Positions 1 through 10,349 of a DNA stretch of 64,000 nt are shown piece after piece. The notes under the pieces were generated by a model. It worked only from the letters and a program-made list of their open reading frames with translations, did no database searches and had not been told where the DNA came from. Source of the DNA: Symbiodinium microadriaticum (Eukaryota; Sar; Dinophyceae; Suessiales; Symbiodiniaceae). Numbering within the stretch: position 1 is the stretch's first letter; the number at the start of each line of letters is the position of its first letter. The DNA lies in contig LSRX01000805.1 of NCBI GenBank assembly GCA_001939145.1, positions 122,357-186,356 on the forward strand, read 5' to 3'. The position numbers were made by a program, and so were the translations under genes.

Positions 1-2045
1 CTTAAGCGGATAGGGCCGCGCCAAGTGTCGGTATGCTCGGCTCATCGCGAACCCTTTTTATTCTCCCAAGCGGAGGACTGGAAGAGCTGACATAGCTGGC
101 CCAGTCTCGCCTGCGAATGTTAAAAGGCACTGCGAAGAGAAGCGCAACTCTGGGTCAAGAGTGCCTCATCCCCTTTCCAGTCCTTGGCTTTGCACGACTT
201 GGGACACCGTTTTTTGTGCCACTAAGCCAGCGCAGTGCTTCCAAGATGCCATGAGGGCAGTGGTCGCCCACTCAGGCCTGTCCAAACAGCGGCTCAGGCT
301 CTGGTGCTCTGCTGATCGCATTGATTATGATCACGCCCTTCCTCAGGCTCTGGCGCTGCCGAGCTGCAAGCATAGCAACAAAATTGCGCTTGGAATACAG
401 CCGCGGCAGTTTCATTTAACTAGCGGCTTGCTGTAGGCAGTAGGGAAAGGCAAGACAAGACAAGATTACAATGCAGGGATACATGCTCGACTTAGGATTT
501 GAACCTCGCGCCTTGCAGCGAGGGCTCTGGGGCAAAGGATCCCTAACGTCACGAGAGCGGCTCCCCACCAACTTCGTTGATGCGACCGGATCCTCAATTT
601 CCTCAATGCCGACCAGAGAAAGACAATAGAACTACACTGAGCTATGTCATCAGTGCAGGAGCGTTTAGTATTGATGAGTCCCTCGGCCGTCGTGACCGCG
701 ATGCCGCGTGGTTCGGCCCGTCGGAAATGCATGTGATGTGCACGCGCAGAGTGGTGACACTTAAGGGCTTGTCTCGCACAGATGTCACAACATCGGCGCG
801 GCTCACTTTGCCCACTGTGCTGCCTGCACTTGAGACTTGGCCATGATCGCTTGCTGCAAGACAAGCAAGTAGAGCAGAACAAGCCTTTGCAATCTTGATG
901 TCAGACAGCGGGTCATCCTGGCAAAAGGACAGAAGATCATGTCAGTTTTGCGGAACCGTAAACTGTTTGAAGATCCTGCTCCACGTTGATCACTCCATTG
1001 GTTTTCAGCACCTCGGCCGGACGGCGAGCGCTTGCTACCGAAGTCAGGTTACCAGCAATGCTGTGATTTTGAATGCCCAACCAAAAGAAAGCTGTGCACA
1101 TCAGAATGTGCAGTGGAAGTAGCCAGCATCCGCACAGTCAAGGTCCAGGCCAAGAGCTCGAAGAAGCATCCAGCAATGAGTTCTCTGCGCCCTTGAGTTT
1201 GAGATCTGCCAGGCAATCAGCGATTCAACGTGTTGCCTTCCTCCAGGTGCGAGCCTGCAAAGGTCCTCGTAGGAAAGGTCCGGTTTGCCGGCGTCTCGGA
1301 ACTCCTGGTCTCGGTCGCTAGCTGTTGACATGCGTGGTCTACGTTCTGCGGAACGAGGCACCATCTCTGAAAAGCCTTCTCGCAACATGACAACAAACAC
1401 AGGCTCCCTGGCAAGGAAGCGGTGCATCTTCTCAGTGCGGCCACTGTACCTTTCCAGGCTGACACCCTCACCTCGACAACCGAGTACGCTCGAGTCTGCG
1501 TGCCCGATCCGCGCTGTCGGATTGCCCGATTGATCCTCGTCATCTTGGTTGCCCGTCCTTGGCTCAGGAGACATGGCGTGACGTTGAACCATCAAGATCC
1601 GCCGTAAGGGCCTGACACAACGGCATTCATGGATCCAGGGGCATTCTCTAAGAGCAGGGTCTCCGTCTGAAGATGAAAGGAAATGTGGGTGTCAAAACGT
1701 GGCATGGACTCTCAGGTTACTGGCCACGGTTTAGCTGTGGCTTTTGCCAGAACTTGGGCCTCTTTCTTGGCACGCGGGGCTGGGAGGGAGGCAAATACCG
1801 AAGCATGAAAGGAGACCGCTCCAACCCACCAGCAAAGTTCCAGAGAGCGCACCACGAGAGGTGTCTCTGGTGAGAAGCCAGGACTCCTGTCAACTGGGCC
1901 AGGGTGCTCCTACATAAGGAGGCTACGACTGTTGCGAACATGTCGGCGCCTTGTTTACTGGCGAGGGCTGCCTTTTCTTGATCGGGCGCATTGTCAAAAG
2001 CTTCCATGGATCGGAGAATATTAGCTTGGCAGACGCTCTTGTGGC
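1..2045. other. Left flank, no confident gene
   Basis: Only short overlapping ORFs on both strands, none with a recognisable domain or signal peptide. The stretch lies downstream of the PRP17 stop codon on the minus strand, so part of it is probably that gene's 3' untranslated region. A weak pair of tRNA-promoter-like boxes at about 490-660 is described under findings. Confidence 0.4.
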
Positions 2046-5000
2046 TCAATCCCAAAGCTTTATGGCACCGTCCCAGCCGCAAGAAACGACGCGTGAAGTC
2101 CTCAAACGCAGTAGAGCAAAGGATGTGCTTCTGCCACACACCCTACTTCGGACCTATTGCAGGCGACCTGTCGACAAGCACGAATTGCAAGAGTTGGTCA
2201 GCTGGGCTTCAGACTGTATGGGGTGCCTTGGCTCCGTGGTGCGACAGAACATGAACTTCAATATCATGTCTCAGACTCCCCATGTGGTGTACGATAGGGT
2301 GCGGCGGCATGCTGATAATCGTAGGCATACCTCAAACCTATGATTGTACTGCGAATGCCACCTCCAAACGTGGCTTCAAACAGCCGACAGCTGTCCAGGT
2401 CATGGGTGTCTGCTGCGCTTCAAAGGATAATTAGACGAAGCTAGACAGGCGTCTTCCTAGTGGCTGACTAATTTTCCCTCACACGGCTTTAGCACAGGGC
2501 TGTGAGAAAGGAACTAAAAACCACGGCTGAAGACTTGGACAGGGGCAATCTATCACGGAGTGTGGGATGCAGATTCGTCTGAGATCGGTACCAGAGGCAG
2601 CCAGTGCAGACTCCGTCATGAGCTTTGAGAACACGATAGTTCTTGCACTTGCCCCAGTCCCAGAACCTGATGCAACAAAGGAGACAGTGCATTGCCGACA
2701 CGATGCAGAGTCTCAGATGCTGACCACAGCTTGCCATCCGCATCTCCAGACATGACCCACTTGCCATCTGCTGACCAACCTGGCCTGAGGCTCAGCGCGT
2801 GGTCCGATGCAGCATGTCCGGCACCGGCCGGCGTCCGGCGTTTCGCGTTCTGACTGGATTGCGTGTGTTTGTGGTGCATTTTAACTTACGGTTTCACTCC
2901 AATTCATGAATCCCTTCGGCTCAGTGGTGGCGGGCGGGGACTTAAGCCGAATGGAATTGTCCAACATCTCCCTCTAGGGTTTTCAGATTTCGGGCTTCCC
3001 ACCAGAGGTATCCTTTTCTTTCCAAGCACATTGTCCGATTCCGGTTGAGAGAAATGGCTTCTCCCCTTCCCAGACAATGTGCTGCCGGGGCTCAGGCTCT
3101 GCATCGTGACAATGATACACTATGACAGTGAATATTTCTTTAACGTCGTGACTTTGTGCCGCTTGCCAGCCAATACTTGGATCAACTTGGCCTGCCATTG
3201 GCTTGGGTTGTTTTCATTCTTCACTCTTTCCTTGTCTCTCTTGCTGTCTCTCTGCCCTTGTGGCCTTGCTTCTTGCCTCTCTTATGCAGCTGGACCGGGG
3301 AGCTCGAGAAACATAAGAGAACCAGAGGACACCCCGCATACTTGCGTCTGGCTTGCTTTGGAGGTGGCGTGTGGCTTACCTCCTGGACGATACTGCCTAA
3401 AACTCACGAATGGTTGGACTTTTTTGGGTGGCGACCCCTCTTACACATCGTACTGACGACAAGACGATATCCGCATAATTATGCAGAGCTGCATGAGTGC
3501 ATTTCGCCACCTGTGCTTGTCCGGTAAGAGAGCACGATTGCTTCTCTGTGCATGAGGCCACTTGGCGACTTCAGGGACTGCTGCTATGTCGTCGACTTCA
3601 ACGCCTGGGACGCTTCACTTTGGTGTGGCTTACACCACCATCATCTGGTCAGCAGTGCAACCACTGCCACCAACAAGCATGAGCTTCAGCATCATCGCCA
3701 TGATTGTCATGCTCACCAATGATCACGCCGGCCACTGTCATCGTGGTAAAACTGCCATCATGATCGTCACTGACAGTCCTCTGTCCTGTCGACGCATGTC
3801 GTGCATGGATGGACCGAGAGACGAAACGCTGGGCCGCAGAACGTGATTGGCCGATCGGACGGACGACGGAAACGAAATGCCTAGAAGATGTGGGTCACTC
3901 AGTTGGGACCCCGGCGTGATGGCATAGCCAGAGTTGAGGTGGCCCTGCCGGTCATTCAAAGACGGAGGGCTACACCACCGTAGCCCAGCCAAGGCATGCC
4001 GATGGCATCCAATGGAGCCGAGCCAGGCCTTGAACGTTTTCCGTGCTATGAACTTGAAGCGTCCGAACGCCTGGTTGAGACAGCAACATTCTGGGTATCC
4101 TTAAAGACAGAAGAAGGGAGACACACACACACACACAAGTCACAAGCCTCGTAAGCTATGATCTTGTTGTCCATGGATTGCCCTATCAAGTACTTTTCGT
4201 CCGGGCTGAGGACGATCTGCATCCAGGGTTATATAGTGATATGGACTACGTGTTGCCAAGACTCTGCGAAATGCTTCCGCACTAAATCGAAGTGCATGCC
4301 TGAGGGATTGAGTGCATGGTCGGCTCGGCCTCACATCACGGCTTGGCACGGCGAACTGTAAAACTACGATCAAGCTGGCACGAAACTTGTGTCTCATTCG
4401 CTAATCATGCAGTGTCTCTATGCTTCTGTGTTCAGCCGCTCACTATGTGCTTGACGACGACCGGAATGCCGAATTCCCAGAGGAACATCCTGTCAAACAG
4501 CTCGACTGCAAAAGCATGCTGTTGCACTGTTGCATCGTAACGTCGTAAAGTCAGCAAGCACGATCTGGTATGGCAGTACGTTGCTCAGACAGTGGCTTCT
4601 TGTCATCTGAAGAGGTGAGCAATCCTGACAGGACATTAGCGGCCGAGGTTTGCTGTCTTCGTGGCAGCTTAGCGTCTACGACAGCTGAGGTGTCTGCGCT
4701 TTCCATCTTCACAGATTGTCGCCGTGTTGACAGCGCCCATGTGTTCATCGTACTCCTCCCACACAGCCGCCGTTCAGTGGAAAGACAACACGTAGAGCAT
4801 AGTAGTCCAAAGCTGTCCTGCACAATTGTGCAGGTGTTGGAGTCCCACTGCACCGCCTGCCCGTCTCTGCAACCATCGCGTCTGCCCAAGCAAACAGTAC
4901 GCCGAGCCTTTTTGTTGGAGCATCCCGTGACAATGACGTTCTGCTGGGAAGGGTCTGGGTGAACAGATACCTCGGAAAGGAGGGAAAGGTTTTTCCAGGG

Positions 5001-6794
5001 TGTCAGCAAACAGCCTGGGGCCTGGCCCGAGGCTGGCACACAAAACGGTGTTTTCTTGTTGGTGAAGGTGGAAATGATTTGGCCAGTTTCAGTGTCCCAG
5101 TACCTCATCTCGAAGGTCGATTCGTCTCCAGCGACACCACACAAGCTGAGGCCAGGACTGGATGTTTTTGTCGTAGGAAACGCTATAGAACCGACGGCCA
5201 TCCTCTTGGTAACAGCTTGGCGCTGTTTTGTTTTTTTTTGCAATTGTTNNNNNNNNNNNNNNNNNNNNNNNNNNNNNNNNNNNNNGGACGTCGTTTGAGG
5301 CCCCTGCAGCCGTGAAGGCGATGTCCCGAACGGCTTGATCGTGCCCCAAGTAGCTTCTAAGGCACCTGAACCGAAGACAAAGGGAATCTATTTAAATTGG
5401 TTCGGCTTGTGCTCGTGGCTCTGTTCGGCTCTGAGCAAAGGGGCTTCCGCTGGTTGTGGTAGTCCCAGATCATGATCTTAGCATCCATGCCAGCTGACAG
5501 GAGAAGATGCGCGGTCTTCGGGAACCTGAGTTCGCATCCACTCGTTACAGCGCATCACGTCATTCACTGAGACAGCGGCCACCGGATCTTCTGCACGCCC
5601 ATGGTGTGTCCGGTCCTGGGGAGTTGCTGCCGGTAATATGCTGACCCGCCCTTCCATCCTAGCATCCCCGCTTCGTCTTAGCGAATTGCAGGTAGGAGCT
5701 TGAGCGAAGGAGGACCCTGTGGTTCCAAGGCAGGCACCAAGTGTGTACCCACTTCTTGGGCAGGAAGCACCTGGATGTGCAAAATTGGGATGGCATGCGC
5801 AAGTCCAGATTTCCGTTCACCACCGGCATCAACCCTGCTGGGCTGCACAACTAAGGTTCCAACTGCTTGTCATCAACGTCTTTGGTGATGTTGGTCTGGG
5901 CAGGTAGTTCGTGCCACGGAAGCATGCAAATGACCAGTAATGATTGCTTCCGGCACTTCATGCGCACCTTGTTCTCAATCCAAGAGCGGCCGGCATAGTC
6001 TTTCTCCTGCCATTTGGATACAAGCCGCTGTTTCCGCGAGTCTTGACAAAGGGACACAGGAAGAAGAGGGCAAAAAAGGGCCTATATTATATAGAGCCTA
6101 GAGGGTCTGGGCCTGCGCCAAACTGGAGACAACAAAGGCATCGCCGTCGTCGCGAGACTCTGAGCCTGGCCTTGTTGCCATGGAAGACGGAAGTGATCCG
6201 TTCCTTCGTTTCCCTCTCTTCACCTGACAGCTTTGAGCCAGCAACTTGGAGGGCTACTCTACTGGGCACAGGCCTTCAACGGCTCTCTCCTCCTCTGCTC
6301 TCCTGGCGACCTCCTCTTCTCTCGCCTGTCAATGTACAGCTTTCTTCCTTCTGTGCCAGCACACGAAAGCCAAGACACAAATGCCCAATCGCCTTCACTT
6401 CGACTTCCAACTGCTTTCTGACAACATCGCTATCGATGAAGCCGCCCCACCTGCAGCTCATAAATTTATGATGGAAACAAAGCCGAAGGTGCCGCTGGGA
6501 TGGTGACTTGGCGGATTCAGCGTGCCCCTGTCACATGTCTGCAGTGTGCGAAGAGCTGCAAATGCACCCTCATGTTCCCCGCCTTACCGGGCCTATCGTC
6601 GTCCTCAGGTAAGAAACTTGAACAATGCGATTCTGCGAACAGTCTCCGCTCTTAGCTCAGCACCGGCATGTCCGGGCCTTCCAAACGTTGCCTGCGGCTC
6701 ATCTGACAAAGCCGCTGGCCATGCAAGGTGCAGCTTTTTTTTTTTTCTCTCTCTCTCTCTCTTCTTCCACACAGCCAGAAGAGGAGCACGGACG

Positions 6795-6827
<33 letters not shown>

Positions 6828-7035
6828 ATCTCGGCCTTTTGCGGGGCTTGTCCCAAATACCACGACCTTCTTGGAAGTCGGCTTCAGTGCTGACCTGTTG
6901 CCGAGTTGCGTCAAAGAGCCACAGCTCCAGCAGTTTCCATAAACATGCCATCGGCACCACCATTGCTTCCCCCTCTGGAATGTTCTTGCAAGGGTTTGCA
7001 GCGTACCCGAAGTTGTGGAAGGTGAGATACCTGAA
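2046..7035 (-). CDS. CDC40: Pre-mRNA-processing factor 17 (PRP17/CDC40), multi-exon
   Basis: WD40 protein of the spliceosome, acting in the nucleus at the second step of splicing. Pieces recognised in order on the minus strand match the plant form of the family: [10 protein letters not shown] (7020-6991), ERITSVFHG (6200-6178), [13 protein letters not shown] (6006-5968), [11 protein letters not shown] (5770-5738), [11 protein letters not shown] (5615-5583), the [17 protein letters not shown] blade (from 5525), [14 protein letters not shown] (from 5365), [17 protein letters not shown] (from about 5103), [11 protein letters not shown] (4970-4908), [13 protein letters not shown] (about 4855-4817), [12 protein letters not shown] (about 4756), [13 protein letters not shown] (about 4478), [20 protein letters not shown] (about 4225), [13 protein letters not shown] (about 4071), [17 protein letters not shown] (2783-2726), [18 protein letters not shown] (2669-2595) and [11 protein letters not shown] followed by TGA at 2048-2046. 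At least 20 exons, several of 33 nt. Some introns begin GC. The start codon and the first exon were not found. An assembly gap interrupts the exon that begins at 5365. Confidence 0.9.
4119..4137. repeat. (AC)n microsatellite
   Basis: Simple AC repeat lying in an intron of the PRP17 gene. Confidence 0.95.
5249..5285. other. Assembly gap (37 N)
   Basis: Run of N inside the PRP17 gene, between the coding stretch [10 protein letters not shown] and the stretch [14 protein letters not shown]. In other PRP17 proteins these two blocks are separated by only a few residues, so the gap probably hides a small piece of exon or a short intron. Confidence 0.98.
6735..6825. repeat. T run and two (CT)n microsatellites
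   Basis: A T11 run followed by (CT)9 and, about 35 bases later, (CT)14. They lie within a probable intron of the PRP17 gene, between the exon ending about 6833 and the one starting about 6224. The long RE/RERE ORFs seen here on the minus strand are artefacts of this repeat. Confidence 0.95.
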
Positions 7036-7099
7036 CTTGTGAATGCCTGCTCTGCAGTCTCTGCCGCCAGCAATCATGCAACCAAGTGCTGGCAAGGTT

Positions 7100-9091
7100 A
7101 AGGCTTAGGTGTCTTGAGGCCCCAGAGGACAATGACCGGGATGGAAGGCACAGCAGGAAGAAGAGTCCGGGCTCCTTGCTGCTGATCGAAGGCAAACTTG
7201 CCTCGGCATCAAGAAAATCGCAGGACAGCAGCTAACGACTAAAGAACTAAAGATTCCTTCTTTCCAGGCCGGATGCTCATTGCTGCCTTCTCGACTCGGC
7301 CCATCTTGTGATTGTTGAAGTCTTGCTCGAGGCTACACCTCTAAAAATGCGGGGTCATCTCTTTCTCTGAAAGACCTGACCCCAGGCCTTCCCTCCTCGA
7401 GTGGCCCTTGCAAAGGCTTGCTCAACGCCTAGCAGAGTAATGACTGAAAAACCATCGAGCACTCATGCCACACTTGCTTGGGGTGCCACTGTTATGGTTG
7501 GATTCGTCAGGATCCGCTTGTCGGCGGTATTGTAGGCCCACTCCGTGACCTATACAGCGAGCAGGGGCACGAGGAAAGCCACCACAGGATCGCCTGTCGT
7601 ATCTCAACATGCACTGGCAAGTGCGCGGGCTACTGATACACTAGTAACACTTTAACGAAATTGCACATGTGGTGGACTGAAGCAAAGAACACTTTCAACT
7701 AAATCAAAAAACAACTCCCAGTAGTACGCGAACGCTGAAAGCATTCACGGATCTGCAAATAAGTTTCACGGGCTGGGACCAAGAAGATTGCCCGAGAAAT
7801 TGTGGTCTGGCTTGTGAATCACCAGCCGGAGCTGGAGCCTACACCAGAGTTACATGGTCCTACACGCAGCGACCTTCGTTCCTGCTCTGCTGCACTGCCA
7901 GTGAAATTCGAGGACCCCCCCCCCGCCCTTTTTCCGGGCCCTCCGCACTCAGCATTTTTGTGGCCCTCCCGTGGACCGCCCTTCCCCCCCCCCCCCCAAG
8001 AGGCTGTAGAGGCCGGGCCAGAGCATGGAAAGCTCCCTTGCACCAGGGCCCTCACTGCGCCCAAGGCGAGGGTGTCGACGTCAGGCGCTGCATCCACAGA
8101 AGGCCTGGATCACCCAAGGACTAGCCGAGACGAGAAGGTATGAGGAAGGCTTACAATCCTGCGAAGGATGTGAGGCTGAGGTCCCGGCAGCAGCGCAAGA
8201 TCAACCTCAGGACTCAGACTCAGATTTTACCGGACCTTCAGCATAAGGCTCTGGGCACCAGACACCAGCAATGGGCTTCCGCGAGACTGCCTTCGGAGCC
8301 GCTCCGGTTGGCCTGGGCTGTAAGCGGCTTTTGCTGGAAGATGTCTTTCCCGCCCGCCCACAGGCTACGTGGTCTCTGCCCTCAGAACAGCGCAGCACGC
8401 CGGCGGCCTTGGCCTTCGCTATGGCCTCCTGCACTTCAGTTGAGGAAGCATGATGAGTGAGGGAAGATGATGGAAGCATCTGACATGTGGATCACGCCGA
8501 TCCTCCCCCTCGCTGTCGCTGTACTGCGCGAGGAGGTCCATGCGTATCACCTCCAATCGATGCGTTGCCCAGCAACTGTCTTTTGCAAGCGCGGTTCAGT
8601 GTGCAAGACATGGTAGTTTTGTGTTGCCTGCCCCCGTGGCAAGGCCCTTGGCAGTGCTGACAGCAGGGGAAGTCGAAACGAGGAAGCCTACTAATTAGAT
8701 ATGACAAATTAATGCCAAGGATGCCACCGCAGGCCAGGCCCCCTAGACCGCGGCTGCTTGAGCAGGTAGCATGGATTTGAGCTGCTGAACGCTGCGGAAC
8801 ATGAAGGCTTTTAGAGATCTTTGAGCAGCAAGGCCCTAACTTCCTGTGCGAGTACGAGCGCTCCTGAGGCCCGCTTTGTCAGGGCTGAGCACTGGCCCAA
8901 GCCTTGTCAGTTCCACATGTAGCCAGCTCGGGAGCAGGGTTGTGCAGGCGAGTGGCAACGGTGCAAGCGAGTTCGGCTTGTCAGCAGTCTGGCAACAGTT
9001 GCAAAATGATGCACGAAGTCGGTCTATTTGATATACGCCAACAGTCACAAGGGTCAACACCGTTGCCTTCTGCTTCACGTACAGGCTGAGA
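7100..9091. other. Intergenic stretch with homopolymers and one exon-like ORF
   Basis: Upstream of the recognised PRP17 exons. Contains C homopolymers at about 7914-7924 and 7985-7997. The only coding-like segment is minus 8479-8207, where a run beginning SSTEVQEAIAKAKAAG follows a possible acceptor. It has no recognised family. No other supported gene. Confidence 0.35.
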
Positions 9092-9243
9092 TTATTCCGC
9101 TGCTCCTCGGTCAGGATGCTGACCTCCTGAGAAATGCGAGCCATGGCCCGAGACATCCTGTCGAGAGCGCTCAACCGCGCCTCGGGCATCGCTGCAGGCT
9201 GTGATGGACCTGCGCCGCCTGCGCCGCCTGCGCCTGTGAACAC
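8836..9243 (-). CDS. Possible first exon, unknown protein
   Basis: An open frame starting with Met, a Gly/Ala/Pro-rich lead of about 18 residues, then a helical charged stretch (LDRMSRAMARISQEVSILTE, then EQRNNLSLYVKQK) that looks like protein rather than noise. The downstream half of the frame is not convincing and probably runs into an intron. No family was recognised. An imperfect GCCGCCTGC repeat at 9205-9235 encodes the Gly/Ala lead. It could be a short coiled-coil protein, but no further exon was identified. Confidence 0.25.
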   Translation of the reverse strand: MFTGAGGAGGAGPSQPAAMPEARLSALDRMSRAMARISQEVSILTEEQRNNLSLYVKQKATVLTLVTVGVYQIDRLRASFCNCCQTADKPNSLAPLPLACTTLLPSWLHVELTRLGPVLSPDKAGLRSARTRTGS

Positions 9244-10013
9244 ACCTGCAGCCTGGCAAGGCGTCTGCCGGGTCTGCTGAGCTCACAAGCTGCCAAGTGC
9301 TCTGCCCACTGCCGCCTCGAAGACGCGGTCCGGCTCGGCATCTTTAGTTAGTCGCCGTCTCTTTTCTGCAACCTCTTAGATGGACTCGTCGACGCACAGC
9401 AGTGAAGGATTCAAAGCGACGCTGCCTCCGAGCCCCACAGAATACCTTCACACCTCAGGTTCTGGCCGACAAGCACTGCCATGGGGCAAGGATGCAAGGT
9501 TTCCATGTTGTCGGCACGGCATGGCACGGCCAATGCTTCGTGGATCCCGGCAGATAGCCGCTAGCCCCAACGGTCCCTCCCTCGACACTCCCGCCCGCCA
9601 CTGACCACGGCTCAAAGAACCGACGGTTGCTGGATGACGAGACGAACTATACCGAGGCAGCGACAATGTCTTGCACATGTCTGTGAAGGTGGTTGTAAAG
9701 TTAGGCCTGAGAGCGACTTGATCAATACATCACATCGCCAGGTTCTTCCCGAAGAGACTGAAGCATGCACAGGTGGGGCGAGTAGTGTGGGAGCATCAGG
9801 TGGTAGTCGAGATCTCCCTTGCGGGTGATTTTGTCCCGATCGTTCATGTACCTTATCTCTCAAGCTGGATTTGCGGGACAGCTCCCATGCAACCCTCGAA
9901 ACCAAGCTCTGCACCCTCTGTAGGTCTCTTTGGGGATCTCCGGCAGCTCCTAAGATGTGGTGGTGATGGCGGCCGTGGTCGTGCGGTGTCACGCGGTGGG
10001 TGTCGGCGTCGTT

Positions 10014-10127
10014 GCTGCTGCTGCTGCTGCAGCTGCTGCACGCGATGTCCATCTGAGTGGTACTGAGTATGATACAGTATGATGATGACGACGGCCATGA
10101 TGACGATGATGATGATGATGATGATGG
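10014..10127. repeat. (GCT)n and (GAT)n trinucleotide tracts
   Basis: GCT repeat at 10014-10040 and GAT/GAC repeat at 10081-10127, with scattered shorter GCT and GAT runs on to about 10230. The low-complexity ORFs across 9612-10346 on both strands result from these tracts and are not called as genes. Confidence 0.9.
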
Positions 10128-10349
10128 TATTGTTGCTGGTGCTGCGATGTGGTGTGTCTCCAGTGATGGCCGTGATGCCGATCGTCGGGCTGCGACACCT
10201 GTGCTGCTGCTGCTGCTGATCATGAGGATGATGATGGCCACGTTGACGATGGTGATTCTCAGGACGGCGTGTTCGATATCTTGTCGGAAGATGCTGGGGC
10301 TCAAGGTGGCTGGCACATGTTGCAGCAATTCCGGTTCACCAAACATGTC

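Noticed and set aside
2863-3104. Small ORFs on both strands beside the PRP17 exons
   Set aside because: Intronic background with no motif.
3156-3527. Hydrophobic plus-strand ORF with possible membrane segments
   Set aside because: Lies within a large PRP17 intron on the opposite strand, in a CT-rich stretch that produces Leu and Ser codons.
6605-7095. RERERE-rich ORFs on the minus strand
   Set aside because: Read-through of the CT repeat within a PRP17 intron.
9612-10346. 244-residue Ser/His-rich minus ORF
   Set aside because: Low-complexity read-through of GAT and GCT microsatellites.
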